Positions 1 through 8,036 of a stretch of 64,000 nucleotides of DNA are shown one piece after another. Where the stretch lies: contig NZ_JACHJR010000001.1 in assembly GCF_014203705.1 (NCBI RefSeq), positions 4,464,001 through 4,528,000 of the forward strand. The letters run 5' to 3'. Under the pieces are notes generated by a model, which was given only the letters and a program-made list of their open reading frames with translations, ran no database searches and was not told the origin of the DNA. Position numbers and translations under genes: made by a program. Origin of the DNA: Kitasatospora gansuensis (GTDB lineage Bacteria > Actinomycetota > Actinomycetes > Streptomycetales > Streptomycetaceae). Numbering within the stretch: the first letter of the stretch is position 1; every line of letters begins with the position of its first letter.

Positions 1-54
1 GGGTGACCCCGGGGAGCTGGCCCTTCGTCGTTGCTCGAGCGGTGATGGCTGTGA

Positions 55-1044
55 CTATGGACGCTGGCGGGCCATCAGGGCTCGAAGCTCCTGTGGCGTA
101 GGCCATGGCGCGCGGCGGTGGACCATGCGGTGGCAGTTCGCGCAGATCAGAGCCAGGTCTGAGAGCTTCGTACGCCCTTCTCCTGCTTCATGCAGGGGGA
201 CTACATGGTGGCACTCGATGTATCCCATGCCGCGGTCGCCGTATGCGCGTTGGAAGTCGAAGTCGCAGACTTCGCAGGCGAGTCGGGAACCCTGGCCAAG
301 CACTGCGTTGATCTTCCGTTGGCGAAGCCCACGGTTGCGCTCACGGGCGAAGTGCTTGCGGACCAAGAGGCGGCCCTCTGGAGCGTCGAACTCGTCGGCT
401 TCCTCGTCGGCTGGCGGCAGCTCTCGCAGTTCCCCGCTCAGGATGCCTGCTCGGACGAGTTCCGCGGCGGCGGCCATCTCGAGCGGGCTGTCCAGGAAGG
501 CTTTGAGGACCGCAACGTCCCTCGCGCCGCCGTTGGTGGGCTTACCTGTGTAGTCCGGATGGTGAGTGGCGATGTCGAAGGTCTTGCGCGCTACGCCGTT
601 GTTGTTGCGGAAGGTGTCGTTCCGGGAGGATAGATCGTGGATTGGCATGAGTTGAAGCAACTCAGAAACCTCGATCACGCGCGGGTCTGTCGCACCCAGC
701 CCCTTCCAGCCGTTGTCTGCCGTGATGGCGCAAGCCAGCAGGATCTCGTCCCAGACCCAGTCGGGGTTTCGGATTGACTTCACCTCAAATCCGGCCCGCT
801 TAAGCCACGCCACGGCTTCCTGGAGGCCGCCATGAAAGGCGTGCGGTCCTAGGGCCTGGCCGTACTCGTATCGGTGGGCTACCCCGGCAATCGCCTTCGA
901 GTCATACTCCTTGGCGTCATGGACGAGAAGGTAGTCCCGAGCCGGACGGTAACCGTATGTGGTCAGGAAGGTCTCCTGGCCCACGCGGTCGTATTCATCG
1001 ATGGCTTTGAGGACTGACTCGCGCGTGAACTCTCCCTTACGCAT
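55..1044 (-). CDS. HNH endonuclease with ScoMcrA-like N-terminal head domain
   Basis: About 329 residues. The C-terminal 60 residues form an HNH nuclease: CEVC, then ECHHVVPL (metal and general-base histidines) and ICANCHRMVH (the N and last H, with a second Cys pair for zinc). The first about 95 residues (FTRESVLKAIDEYDR... to a GF-x-V end) resemble the N-terminal head of ScoMcrA-type modification-dependent restriction enzymes, by recollection of that family. The middle is not recognised; it may be a sensor of modified DNA. I chose the ATG at 1044 because TATGCT (1052-1057) lies seven bases upstream, as in a leaderless transcript; an ATG four codons earlier (1056) is also possible. The product is probably a defence nuclease; its target cannot be read from the sequence. 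Confidence 0.85.
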   Translation of the reverse strand: MRKGEFTRESVLKAIDEYDRVGQETFLTTYGYRPARDYLLVHDAKEYDSKAIAGVAHRYEYGQALGPHAFHGGLQEAVAWLKRAGFEVKSIRNPDWVWDEILLACAITADNGWKGLGATDPRVIEVSELLQLMPIHDLSSRNDTFRNNNGVARKTFDIATHHPDYTGKPTNGGARDVAVLKAFLDSPLEMAAAAELVRAGILSGELRELPPADEEADEFDAPEGRLLVRKHFARERNRGLRQRKINAVLGQGSRLACEVCDFDFQRAYGDRGMGYIECHHVVPLHEAGEGRTKLSDLALICANCHRMVHRRAPWPTPQELRALMARQRP

Positions 1045-1051
1045 GTTGCCC

Positions 1052-1057
1052 AGCATA
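1052..1057 (-). promoter_or_regulatory. Possible -10 box for a leaderless HNH nuclease transcript
   Basis: TATGCT fits the TANNNT pattern and ends seven bases before the ATG at 1044, so transcription would start at the start codon. There is no Shine-Dalgarno sequence upstream, which agrees. No convincing -35 was found. Confidence 0.35.
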
Positions 1058-1110
1058 GGAGTTGGCCCGAAGGGCAGCGGCAGGCACTGCGCCAGAGGCG
1101 AGGCCGCGTC

Positions 1111-2709
1111 CTAGGCCGCGCCGCTCGCTCTCCACTCGGGGGCATCGGCCTCCTCGTGGAACTCCAGCAGGTGCTCGCCGGCGAAGCGTTCCAGGGCGGT
1201 GCGGACTTCGGCGGGGGTGACGTAGAAGAACTCTCGGCGCAGGTTGATGCGGTTCACCCTGCTGGCATCGAACTCCTGGTGCAGGCGGCGTTCTAGGCCC
1301 ACGGCATCCGCGCTGAAGATCAGCGCGTGTACGTCGAAGCGGAACGGGACCGATGCGTCGCCCAGCTCGTTCACCCGGTCCATGGGTTCCAGCCGCCGGG
1401 TCATCCCGATCTTCACCATGTGCTCGCCGAAGGCGCCGATGTTGGAGATCACATAGACGTAGCCGGCCCGGATGTTCGCCTCCCGGTAGTCGACGGCCTG
1501 GAGGGCAGCGTCGATCTCGGCGAGTTTGGACTCTAGGTCGTCGATGGATGCCGGATTCGCCAGTGCACCGGAGGCACGTAGTCGCTGGAGGGCGCTCAGG
1601 TGGTGGCTGCGCTCCTTGTCCAGCCGGGCCCGCTCGCGTTCGATCTCGCGGTTCAGTGCCTCCTCCTCGCGCTGCTGTGCGCGCAACTCCCGGCGGTACT
1701 CTTTCTCCGCCTCCTGCTTGGCGAGGTAGTCAGCCGTCAGCTCCAACTCGCGTACCCGCAGGCGGTGGTACGGGTCGCTGATCCGGATCTGCATGGTCGC
1801 GCCGAGCCGGGCGATGGTCTGCCGGGACTTCTCCAGCCGGTCGACCAGGGACTCCAGCCGGTGCGGGCGCATGCTCCGTACTGCGTAGTCGACTTCAGCG
1901 TTGTATGCACGCAGCAGCAGCTTGGAGAAGTCCCGCACCATCTTGCGGCCCTCGGCGACGGACCCGTTGACCTGCCAGTTGGTGGCGGACAGCACGGCCT
2001 GTCCGCTCCGTGCCATCGTGCTGACGGAGTCCTTCAGGTCCGCGAGCACGGCTTTGTACGCGACCGCGTCCTCCAGCCGGTGCCGATACGCGTAGATCCC
2101 GACTTCCTGAAGCATCGCCACATCTTCCGTGAGGACGATGCCCTGCCGTGCGTGCCGGAGTTGTCGTTCGGCCTGTTCGGCCTCCCGCAGCGCCTCGTCC
2201 CGCTGGTGCCGTGCTGAGGCCAGTTCCGAACCGAGCTGCTCCGAGGCCCTTTCGGTCTTCTCCAGCAGCAGATCGTCCTGACAGGCTGCGTCGGCTGCCC
2301 ATGCCGCTCGTTCCAGCGCGGTTTGCTCGCTCAGCCGCTGATGAACGGATCGGAGCCTCTCGGTCTCGGCTGCCAGCTGGACGGCGTCGAGTCCCCAGAG
2401 CCGGGTCAGTTGGGCCTGCAGGCTCTCCACCTCCGCCGTCAGCCGGGCGTTCTCGGTGCGCACCTGCTCGGCGTCGGCTTCGGCCTGCCTACGGCGCCGC
2501 CCGAACGGGTTGCCGGCTGCACCCGTCGCAGCTGGAGGCTCGCTGGGACGGGACGCAGATGCGGCCTCCGAGCCATCGGGGAGTTCCGTCCACCACTTCC
2601 AGCCAGGGGGTGCCGGAGGCAGTGCCGGGTCGGGTTGCCACCCCTGTGGAGGTACCCACCCGGGTGGTGGCTGCGGCCACGACGGCGGTGGATTGAAGCG
2701 GTAGGCCAT
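1111..2709 (-). CDS. DUF4041 / T5orf172 GIY-YIG-like nuclease domain protein
   Basis: 532 residues. The N-terminus is a Pro/Trp-rich segment with repeated PPGW-like motifs, followed by a long charged coiled-coil core (about 80-430) typical of DUF4041. The C-terminus holds a GIY-YIG-like T5orf172/MUG113 domain: YVYVISNIG, then VKIGMTRR, and a conserved ERRLHQEF. Proteins with this layout are common in actinomycete accessory regions, and the domain is also found in phages; the substrate is unknown. The ATG at 2709 is preceded by GAAGGG at normal spacing, so I prefer it to the upstream ATG at 2757. The gene lies just upstream of the HNH nuclease on the same strand with 66 bases between them, so they may share a transcript and a defence role. 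Confidence 0.8.
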   Translation of the reverse strand: MAYRFNPPPSWPQPPPGWVPPQGWQPDPALPPAPPGWKWWTELPDGSEAASASRPSEPPAATGAAGNPFGRRRRQAEADAEQVRTENARLTAEVESLQAQLTRLWGLDAVQLAAETERLRSVHQRLSEQTALERAAWAADAACQDDLLLEKTERASEQLGSELASARHQRDEALREAEQAERQLRHARQGIVLTEDVAMLQEVGIYAYRHRLEDAVAYKAVLADLKDSVSTMARSGQAVLSATNWQVNGSVAEGRKMVRDFSKLLLRAYNAEVDYAVRSMRPHRLESLVDRLEKSRQTIARLGATMQIRISDPYHRLRVRELELTADYLAKQEAEKEYRRELRAQQREEEALNREIERERARLDKERSHHLSALQRLRASGALANPASIDDLESKLAEIDAALQAVDYREANIRAGYVYVISNIGAFGEHMVKIGMTRRLEPMDRVNELGDASVPFRFDVHALIFSADAVGLERRLHQEFDASRVNRINLRREFFYVTPAEVRTALERFAGEHLLEFHEEADAPEWRASGAA

Positions 2710-2816
2710 GACACGCACCCTTCGGGAAGGGGCAGGGGATCGGAACATGTCCGCCACTTACATGATGCGTGTCCCGGGCAGATCCGGGCAGTTCGGAGGG
2801 GACTGTGGCCGGTCGG

Positions 2817-4445
2817 TCAGCCTTCCGCGGACGCGGCGCCGAGGATGACCCGGTCGTGGGCCAGGTCGTGGAGGAGGGCGTCGAGCTTGGGGCGGTCGAC
2901 GGAGGACATCAGGAAGACGTGGGCGTAGCTGCGGCGGGTGGATTCGTCGCCGGGGGTGGTGAGGACGTCCTGGGAGGAGAGGGACCACTTCTCTACCAGG
3001 GCGGGGCTGGGGGTGCGGAAGCGGACGGTGATGGCGCCCGGGGTGCGGGCGGGCCAAAGGGTGAGGTTGTGGGAGAGCTCCAGGGCGTGGAGTTGGTGTT
3101 CCAGGTAGGCGGCGAGGTGTTGGGCTCGGCGGATGCGGTCTATCTGGTCCTGGTGGGAGTGGCGGGAGAGGTGGTCCCAGAGGATCAGGGGGGAGAAGCC
3201 GTTGCGTGAGCCGGCGAAGGTGGTGTCGGGGGCGCCGGTGTAGTCGGGTTGGGACGGCGGGGTGATCTGGTACTTGACCTTGGTCATGTAGATGCCGCAG
3301 GGCCAGGGGGCGCCGGGCCACTTGTGGCCGCTCATGGCGATGGAGGAGACCATGTCGAGGTCGCCGTGCTCGCGGGTGGGGAGGGTGAGGCCGAAGTCGA
3401 ACTCGGGGAGGTCGGTGTCGGGGGTCCAGCCGTGGGTGGGGTCCGCGGTGGCCATCCGGACGAACGGGGCGTAGCCGGCGCCGAGGGCGCCGTCGACGTG
3501 GATCCAGAAGCGGCGGCGCAGGTCGGTCAGGGGTTCGCCGGTGTGCGGGTCGCGGCCGTGGGTGACCTGACCCTGGATCAGGCCGTGGCGTTCGAAGACC
3601 GGGAGCAGGCGTTCGCAGGCGGTGCGGACGTCGTCGTGGGCGCCCTTGAAGGTGCTGCCGAGGTTCAGGCTGATGAAGATCGGGTGGCCCTTGGCGGCGA
3701 AGAACTCGACCAGGACGACCAGGGCGTCGATGTCGATCTCGCCGGTGCCGTCCCAGGAGTGGCCGGAGGGGCCGCTGCGGGAGGGGACTTCGGTGGGCCA
3801 GTCCCGGTCGAGCGGGCACTCGCCGGGGTACTGCTCGGTGCCCACCGCGTGGAAGGTGTCGACGCCCAGGACGCGGACCGCCTTGGCGAAGGAATAGTGA
3901 GTGTCCTCGGAGTAGAACGCCACCGGGTGGCGGGAGTTGGGGTTGACGGGGGCAGGTGGGAGGGAGGAGGTGGAAGGCTGGATGAGTTCTTTGCCGGTCA
4001 GGTAGTCGCGGGCGTTCCAGAGCGCGTACATGTTGCCCTCGGTCGAGCCCATGGAGAGGACGTAGCCCCAGTACGACTCCGGGTCGGCCGGGTCGTGCGG
4101 TCCGTTCGCGTGCCAGAGGGCGGCGTAGTAGTCGAGCACCGCACGTTCGACGACCTTGGTGTTCGGCTTGTAGCCGCCGCTCTGGAACGGGTCGCCGAGG
4201 TTGTTGATGTTGTGCTGCATGAACCGGCCGAGGTCGAAGGCGCAGCCGCCCATCTCCTGGGTGGCCTGGTAGCCGAGCAGGTTGCGGCGCTTCCTGGTCA
4301 GGTAGCCGTCCAGCCGGTCGAGGGCGCGCAGGCGCTGTCCGTCGCTCAGGCCGGCGGTGGGCAGGGCGAAGTCGGCGGAGTCCGGCTCCTCGGTCGGGGC
4401 CTGGGCGGGGAGGAGGGCGGGTCCGTCGAGGAGGGTTCGGCTCAT
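2817..4445 (-). CDS. PLP-dependent group II decarboxylase, histidine/aromatic amino acid type
   Basis: 542 residues, normal for the long actinomycete members of the pyridoxal-dependent decarboxylase family. Visible features are the substrate/cofactor region GSTEGNMYALW, an HVDGALG segment holding the Asp that binds the PLP ring nitrogen, and the Schiff-base lysine in SGHKWPGAP. It would decarboxylate an amino acid to an amine; the family is often annotated as histidine decarboxylase, but I cannot fix the substrate. It is divergent from an Lrp/AsnC regulator with 112 bases between them, an arrangement that suggests control by that regulator in response to an amino acid. Confidence 0.85.
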   Translation of the reverse strand: MSRTLLDGPALLPAQAPTEEPDSADFALPTAGLSDGQRLRALDRLDGYLTRKRRNLLGYQATQEMGGCAFDLGRFMQHNINNLGDPFQSGGYKPNTKVVERAVLDYYAALWHANGPHDPADPESYWGYVLSMGSTEGNMYALWNARDYLTGKELIQPSTSSLPPAPVNPNSRHPVAFYSEDTHYSFAKAVRVLGVDTFHAVGTEQYPGECPLDRDWPTEVPSRSGPSGHSWDGTGEIDIDALVVLVEFFAAKGHPIFISLNLGSTFKGAHDDVRTACERLLPVFERHGLIQGQVTHGRDPHTGEPLTDLRRRFWIHVDGALGAGYAPFVRMATADPTHGWTPDTDLPEFDFGLTLPTREHGDLDMVSSIAMSGHKWPGAPWPCGIYMTKVKYQITPPSQPDYTGAPDTTFAGSRNGFSPLILWDHLSRHSHQDQIDRIRRAQHLAAYLEHQLHALELSHNLTLWPARTPGAITVRFRTPSPALVEKWSLSSQDVLTTPGDESTRRSYAHVFLMSSVDRPKLDALLHDLAHDRVILGAASAEG

Positions 4446-4488
4446 GGGAGCTCAGGATGGAACCTGTGACGGTGACGGGGGAAGCCGT

Positions 4489-4503
4489 CCGAACAAGATT
4501 CGG
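4489..4503. promoter_or_regulatory. Inverted repeat, candidate Lrp operator
   Basis: CCGAA-CAAGA-TTCGG is a perfect 5-5-5 inverted repeat midway between the decarboxylase and the Lrp-family gene. Its size and place suit an Lrp/AsnC dimer site acting on both promoters. This is inference. Confidence 0.4.
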
Positions 4504-4557
4504 AATCAGCCGCCGAAACCTTGTGGATCGTCGGAACGGTGGGCGAACCTGTGCGCT

Positions 4558-5049
4558 GTGCCGAACTATTCTCACGCCCACCGGGCGCCCCTCGACGACG
4601 TGGACCGCGCCATCCTGCGGATCCTGGTCGACAACGCCCGCACGCCGAACAACGCGCTCGCCGAGGCGGTGGGGATAGCCCCGTCGACCTGTCTGGCCCG
4701 GGTGCGGGCGCTGCGCGAGCGTGGGGTGATCCGCGGGTTCCGGGCGGAGATCGCGCCCGCCGCGATCGGGCTGCCGTTGCAGGCGATGATCTCGGTCCGG
4801 CTCCGGGCGCACACCCGGGAGCAGAACGAGAGTTTCCGCGACACGGCTCCCGACATGCCGGGTGTGGTGGCGGTGTTCCACATGGCCGGTTCGGACGACT
4901 ACCTGCTGCATGTCGCGCTCGCGCACCCCGACGCGCTGCGCGACTTCGTGGTGGACCACCTCACCACCCACCCGGCGGTGGCCCAGACCCGGACCAACCT
5001 GATCTTCGAGCAGATCGCCGGCCGCCGGCACCTGACGCCGGAGCTGTGA
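4558..5049 (+). CDS. Lrp/AsnC family transcriptional regulator
   Basis: 163 residues. The N-terminal winged helix-turn-helix reads LDDVDRAILRILVDNARTP... ALAEAVGIAPSTCLARVRAL, the classic AsnC signature; the C-terminal RAM ligand/oligomerisation domain covers about residues 70-150, with VVAVFHMAGSDDYLLHV. I placed the start at the GTG at 4558 because it gives the usual family length and leaves a promoter region; the open frame extends further upstream and a GTG at 4600 is a weaker alternative. It probably senses an amino acid and controls the divergent decarboxylase. It converges on the membrane protein at 5072. Confidence 0.88.
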   Translation: MPNYSHAHRAPLDDVDRAILRILVDNARTPNNALAEAVGIAPSTCLARVRALRERGVIRGFRAEIAPAAIGLPLQAMISVRLRAHTREQNESFRDTAPDMPGVVAVFHMAGSDDYLLHVALAHPDALRDFVVDHLTTHPAVAQTRTNLIFEQIAGRRHLTPEL

Positions 5050-5071
5050 GGCGAGGGCCGGAAGGCGAGGG

Positions 5072-5866
5072 TCAGGAGGCGGCGGGCAGGGCGGCCGCCA
5101 CCTGGCCCCAGACCGGGTCGAGGGCGAGGGCGGACAGCTGCGCCCCGGTCAGCAGCGGCGGGTTCGGGTAGGGCGTCTTCCGGTCGGACCCCGGGCCCGG
5201 GATGTTGCCGGCACTGATCAGCACCAGGGTCCCGTCGGGTCGTAGCAGGGTGGCCTGCCAGTCCTGTTCGCCACCTGCGGCTCGGGGGGGCAGGTAGAGC
5301 GTCAGGAAGGCACCGTCGGGCTGCGTGGTGACGGTGCATCCCGGGATGTCGCACGGGGCGGGACGTACCGTCCCGTCCGCTGACGGGCGCGTGCGGCCGA
5401 CCTCGATCCTGACGGTGCCCGTGCCGGTGCCGTCCGACGCGGTGTAGGCGGCCGTCAACTGCTTGAAGGGGAACCCCGAAGTACGGTCGAGCTGCCAGGG
5501 GTTGCTCAGCTGCAGGTTGGTGGGCAGCTTCGAGCGGAGCAGTTCCAGGAGCTGGGCCGTACTCGCCGGCACCGGAGGTGTGGCGGTGGTCGCCACAACC
5601 GACGGCGCGGCCGACGGCGTGGCCGGTGCGCTCCGGGCGGCCGAGGGCGGGGGTGGCTGGACCGTGGTGCCGGGGACGAGGGCGAGGGTCGCCGCGCAGA
5701 CCAGGGCGAGGCCGCCCGCTCCGGCGGCGGTGCCGGTGAGGGTCCGCAGGCGTCGGGCGCGTCGGCCGCGGCGCAGCAGCTGCGCCAACGGTACGGGCCC
5801 GGTGGGCACCTGACGGTCCGTCAGGGCGTGCAGGGCGTGCGACATCCGTCCGTCGTCCTCGGTCAC
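5072..5866 (-). CDS. Membrane-anchored partner of the upstream ECF sigma factor
   Basis: 264 residues: a cytoplasmic N-terminus of about 45 residues rich in Arg, one membrane segment (LTGTAAGAGGLALVCAATLA), a Pro/Ala/Thr linker, then an extracytoplasmic domain of about 170 residues with a CDIPGC motif. No zinc-binding HxxxCxxC anti-sigma motif is present. The GTG start at 5866 overlaps the sigma factor stop by four bases (GTGA) and has AGGAG eight bases upstream, so the two are translationally coupled. The arrangement matches the sigma/membrane-protein pairs of the SigE family, so an anti-sigma or signal-sensing role is likely but not shown. Confidence 0.75.
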   Translation of the reverse strand: MTEDDGRMSHALHALTDRQVPTGPVPLAQLLRRGRRARRLRTLTGTAAGAGGLALVCAATLALVPGTTVQPPPPSAARSAPATPSAAPSVVATTATPPVPASTAQLLELLRSKLPTNLQLSNPWQLDRTSGFPFKQLTAAYTASDGTGTGTVRIEVGRTRPSADGTVRPAPCDIPGCTVTTQPDGAFLTLYLPPRAAGGEQDWQATLLRPDGTLVLISAGNIPGPGSDRKTPYPNPPLLTGAQLSALALDPVWGQVAAALPAAS

Positions 5867-6372
5867 GGCGTGGTCTCCTGGTTCGCTAGCAGGGTGGTGC
5901 GCAGCCGGGCCATCGCCCGGGCGTTCTGGCTCTTCACGGTGCCGACCGAGCAGCCCAGGGCGGCGGCGGTGGCCTTCTCCGACAGGTCCTCGAAGTGACG
6001 CAGGACGACCACGGCGCGCTGGCGTTCGGGCAGTGCGCGCAGGGCGAGCTGGAGTTCGTCCAGCTCGTCGATCCGGCCGCCGAGCGGGTCCACGGGCCGG
6101 GCGGCGCTCTCGGGCAGGTCGGCGGTGAGCAGTTCCCGCCGCCGCCGGCGCCACCAGCTGACGTGGTTGTTGGCCAGCATCCGCCGCAGGTAGGCGTGCG
6201 GATCGTCGGTGGCTGCCCGGCGCCAGCGGACGTAGAGCTTGACCAGGCAGTCCTGGAGCAGCTCTTCGGCGCGGTGCCGGTCGCCTGTCAGCAGTGTCGC
6301 GGTGCGCAGGTGTCGGTGCCAGGCGGCCTCGACGAAGTCCGCGTACGCGGCGTCCTCGGTTTCTCGACTCAC
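5863..6372 (-). CDS. SigE-family ECF RNA polymerase sigma factor
   Basis: 169 residues. Region 2 is seen in LTGDRHRAEELLQDCLVKLYVRW and the following DDPHAYLRRML; region 4 in LPERQRAVVVLRHFEDLSEKATAAALGCSVGTVKSQNARA, a helix-turn-helix. It lacks the sigma 3 region, as ECF factors do, and has the length of the SigE-fam group. The start is taken at GTG 6372 just before SRETEDAAY; there is no strong ribosome site, so it could be a few codons off. It is translationally coupled to the membrane protein downstream and divergent from the sugar-binding protein gene. Confidence 0.88.
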   Translation of the reverse strand: MSRETEDAAYADFVEAAWHRHLRTATLLTGDRHRAEELLQDCLVKLYVRWRRAATDDPHAYLRRMLANNHVSWWRRRRRELLTADLPESAARPVDPLGGRIDELDELQLALRALPERQRAVVVLRHFEDLSEKATAAALGCSVGTVKSQNARAMARLRTTLLANQETTP

Positions 6373-6440
6373 GAGGGACAGACGCGCGAGCGGTGGTGAA
6401 AGGTTGTCGGGCTCACCTACGGCAGAATGCAGTCGTCTTT

Positions 6441-6478
6441 TTGCGAAATCCTGTCGACATCTTGTGGTCATCTGTCGA
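6441..6478 (+). promoter_or_regulatory. Candidate LacI-family operator before the sugar ABC operon
   Basis: TTGCGAAATC-CTGTCGACAT-CTTG occupies 6441-6464 and a second CTGTCGA lies at 6472-6478. The segment shares CTGTCGA-M-AT-Y-TTG and the leading TTGCG with the region upstream of the second glucanase (minus strand, 20118-20142). Shared sequence before two distant genes of one apparent pathway suggests the LacI-type regulator at 16098 binds here. The inner TGTCGACA is an 8-base palindrome. Confidence 0.45.
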
Positions 6479-6565
6479 GCAGTGGTTAAGTGACGGAGCC
6501 GCCGGGAGAAGCACTCAGCACTGCGGCACCCAACCCACCCATGCCCGCAGAAGGGTTCCTCCGTC

Positions 6566-7963
6566 ATGAGCAGAACTGGGCTCGTCCGTAGATCCGTCGT
6601 TGTCGCCGTGGCCGCCGGGATGAGCATGTCCCTTGCCGCCTGCGGCAGTTCGGGTGGTACGGGCGGAGGTGACGGGGCAGCGAAGGGCAGCGGGTCGGCG
6701 ACGCTGGACCCGGCGGCGAAGGTGACCGTCAGCGTGGACTGCCAGCCGCCGGTGACCAAGGCGGCGGAGCGCAAGCAGTGGGACCAGGACGTCGCGGCGT
6801 TCGGCAAGCTGTACCCGAACGTGACGATCAAGAGCAAGGACGCCTCGCCCTGCGAGGAGGCGGCGCCGTTCACCGCCCAGCTCAAGGGCAAGACGCAGAC
6901 CGACGTCTTCTACACCTACTTCACCGACCTCAACCAGGTGCTGGACGCGGACGGTGCCGAGGACATCAGCGCGTACGTCAACGAGACCACCGTCCCGGCG
7001 CTGAAGGACATCGACCCGTCGGTACTGGCCACCCTCAAGGACGGCGGCAAGCTCTACGGCCTGCCGACCTCGAACTACAAGATGGGCCTGCTGTACAACC
7101 GCAAGCTGTTCAAGCAGGCGGGCCTCGACCCGGAGAAGCCGCCGGCCACCTGGGCGGAGATCCGGGAGTCGGCGAAGAAGATCGCGGCGCTCGGCAACGG
7201 GGTGAACGGGTACGGCGAGTACAGCGCGACCAACCAGGGCGGCTGGCACTACACGGCCGAACTGTACGGCCTGGGCGGCAAGATGGTGAGCGACGACGGC
7301 AAGAAGGCCGCGTTCAACACGGCCGAGGGCAAGCAGGTCCTGCAGAACCTGTACGACATGCGCTGGACCGACAACACCATGGGCGCCGCGCAGAGCCTCA
7401 AGTGGCCCGACCTGATGACCCAGATGGCGGCCGACAAGCTCGGCATGTACGTCGGCGCGCCGGACGACATCACGTACATGGTGCAGACGCTCAAGGGCGA
7501 CTACGAGGCGTACGGCATGGGGCCGATGCCCGGGGCCAAGGCGGCGCTGCTCGGCGGCAACGACTACATGTTCAAGAAGGGGTCCAGCCCGGACCAGATC
7601 AAGGCGGGCATCGCCTGGATCAACTTCAAGTACCTGACCCTCGGCAAGGGCCAGTTCGACTACGCGCGGACCAAGACCGACGGGCTGCCGGTCGGCCTGC
7701 CGCAGCCGTTCTTCTTCACCGGCGCGAGCCTGGCAGCGGACAACAAGGCGAAGGCAGCCAGCGCCACCGTGCCGGTGCAGAACTACGCGCCGTACCTGGC
7801 CGTCGCGGTGCCCGGCAAGACCGAGCCGGCCAACGCGCAGCAGATCTACAAGGTGCTGGACAACCCGGTCTCGGCGGTGCTGACGGACAGGAACGCCGAC
7901 GTCGCCAAGCTGCTCGCCGACGCGGAGACCCAGGTCAACCAGGTGCTGGCCAGCCTCCAGTAG
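6566..7963 (+). CDS. Extracellular sugar-binding lipoprotein of an ABC transporter
   Basis: 465 residues. Signal peptide with lipobox LAAC, the acylated Cys being residue 26, then a Gly/Ser/Thr linker and a family 1 type solute-binding fold (VTVSVDCQPP..., DVFYTYFTDLNQVLDADGAEDIS, YGLPTSNYKMGLLYNRKLFKQAG). It would catch an oligosaccharide outside the membrane and hand it to the two permeases that follow. The neighbours (alpha-glucosidase and two alpha-1,3-glucanases) suggest nigero-oligosaccharides as the ligand; this is inference. No ATPase gene is present, as usual for streptomycete CUT1 importers, which share the MsiK ATPase encoded elsewhere. Confidence 0.92.
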   Translation: MSRTGLVRRSVVVAVAAGMSMSLAACGSSGGTGGGDGAAKGSGSATLDPAAKVTVSVDCQPPVTKAAERKQWDQDVAAFGKLYPNVTIKSKDASPCEEAAPFTAQLKGKTQTDVFYTYFTDLNQVLDADGAEDISAYVNETTVPALKDIDPSVLATLKDGGKLYGLPTSNYKMGLLYNRKLFKQAGLDPEKPPATWAEIRESAKKIAALGNGVNGYGEYSATNQGGWHYTAELYGLGGKMVSDDGKKAAFNTAEGKQVLQNLYDMRWTDNTMGAAQSLKWPDLMTQMAADKLGMYVGAPDDITYMVQTLKGDYEAYGMGPMPGAKAALLGGNDYMFKKGSSPDQIKAGIAWINFKYLTLGKGQFDYARTKTDGLPVGLPQPFFFTGASLAADNKAKAASATVPVQNYAPYLAVAVPGKTEPANAQQIYKVLDNPVSAVLTDRNADVAKLLADAETQVNQVLASLQ

Positions 7964-7971
7964 CGGACCCC

Positions 7972-7997
7972 GGGGGCCGGCCGCCGGGCCGGCCCCC
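7972..7997 (+). terminator. GC hairpin after the binding-protein gene (partial terminator or mRNA stabiliser)
   Basis: GGGGGCCGGCC pairs perfectly with GGCCGGCCCCC around a four-base loop, nine bases after the binding-protein stop and 40 before the next gene. In such operons a hairpin here commonly lets the binding protein be made in excess of the permeases. There is no U-run. Confidence 0.6.
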
Positions 7998-8036
7998 GCC
8001 GGGGGAGTACCGACGATCCAGCGGGAGAACGAAGCG

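Noticed and set aside
3249-4469. A 406-codon frame antisense to the decarboxylase
   Set aside because: Low-complexity translation and no ribosome site; the minus strand has the PLP enzyme.
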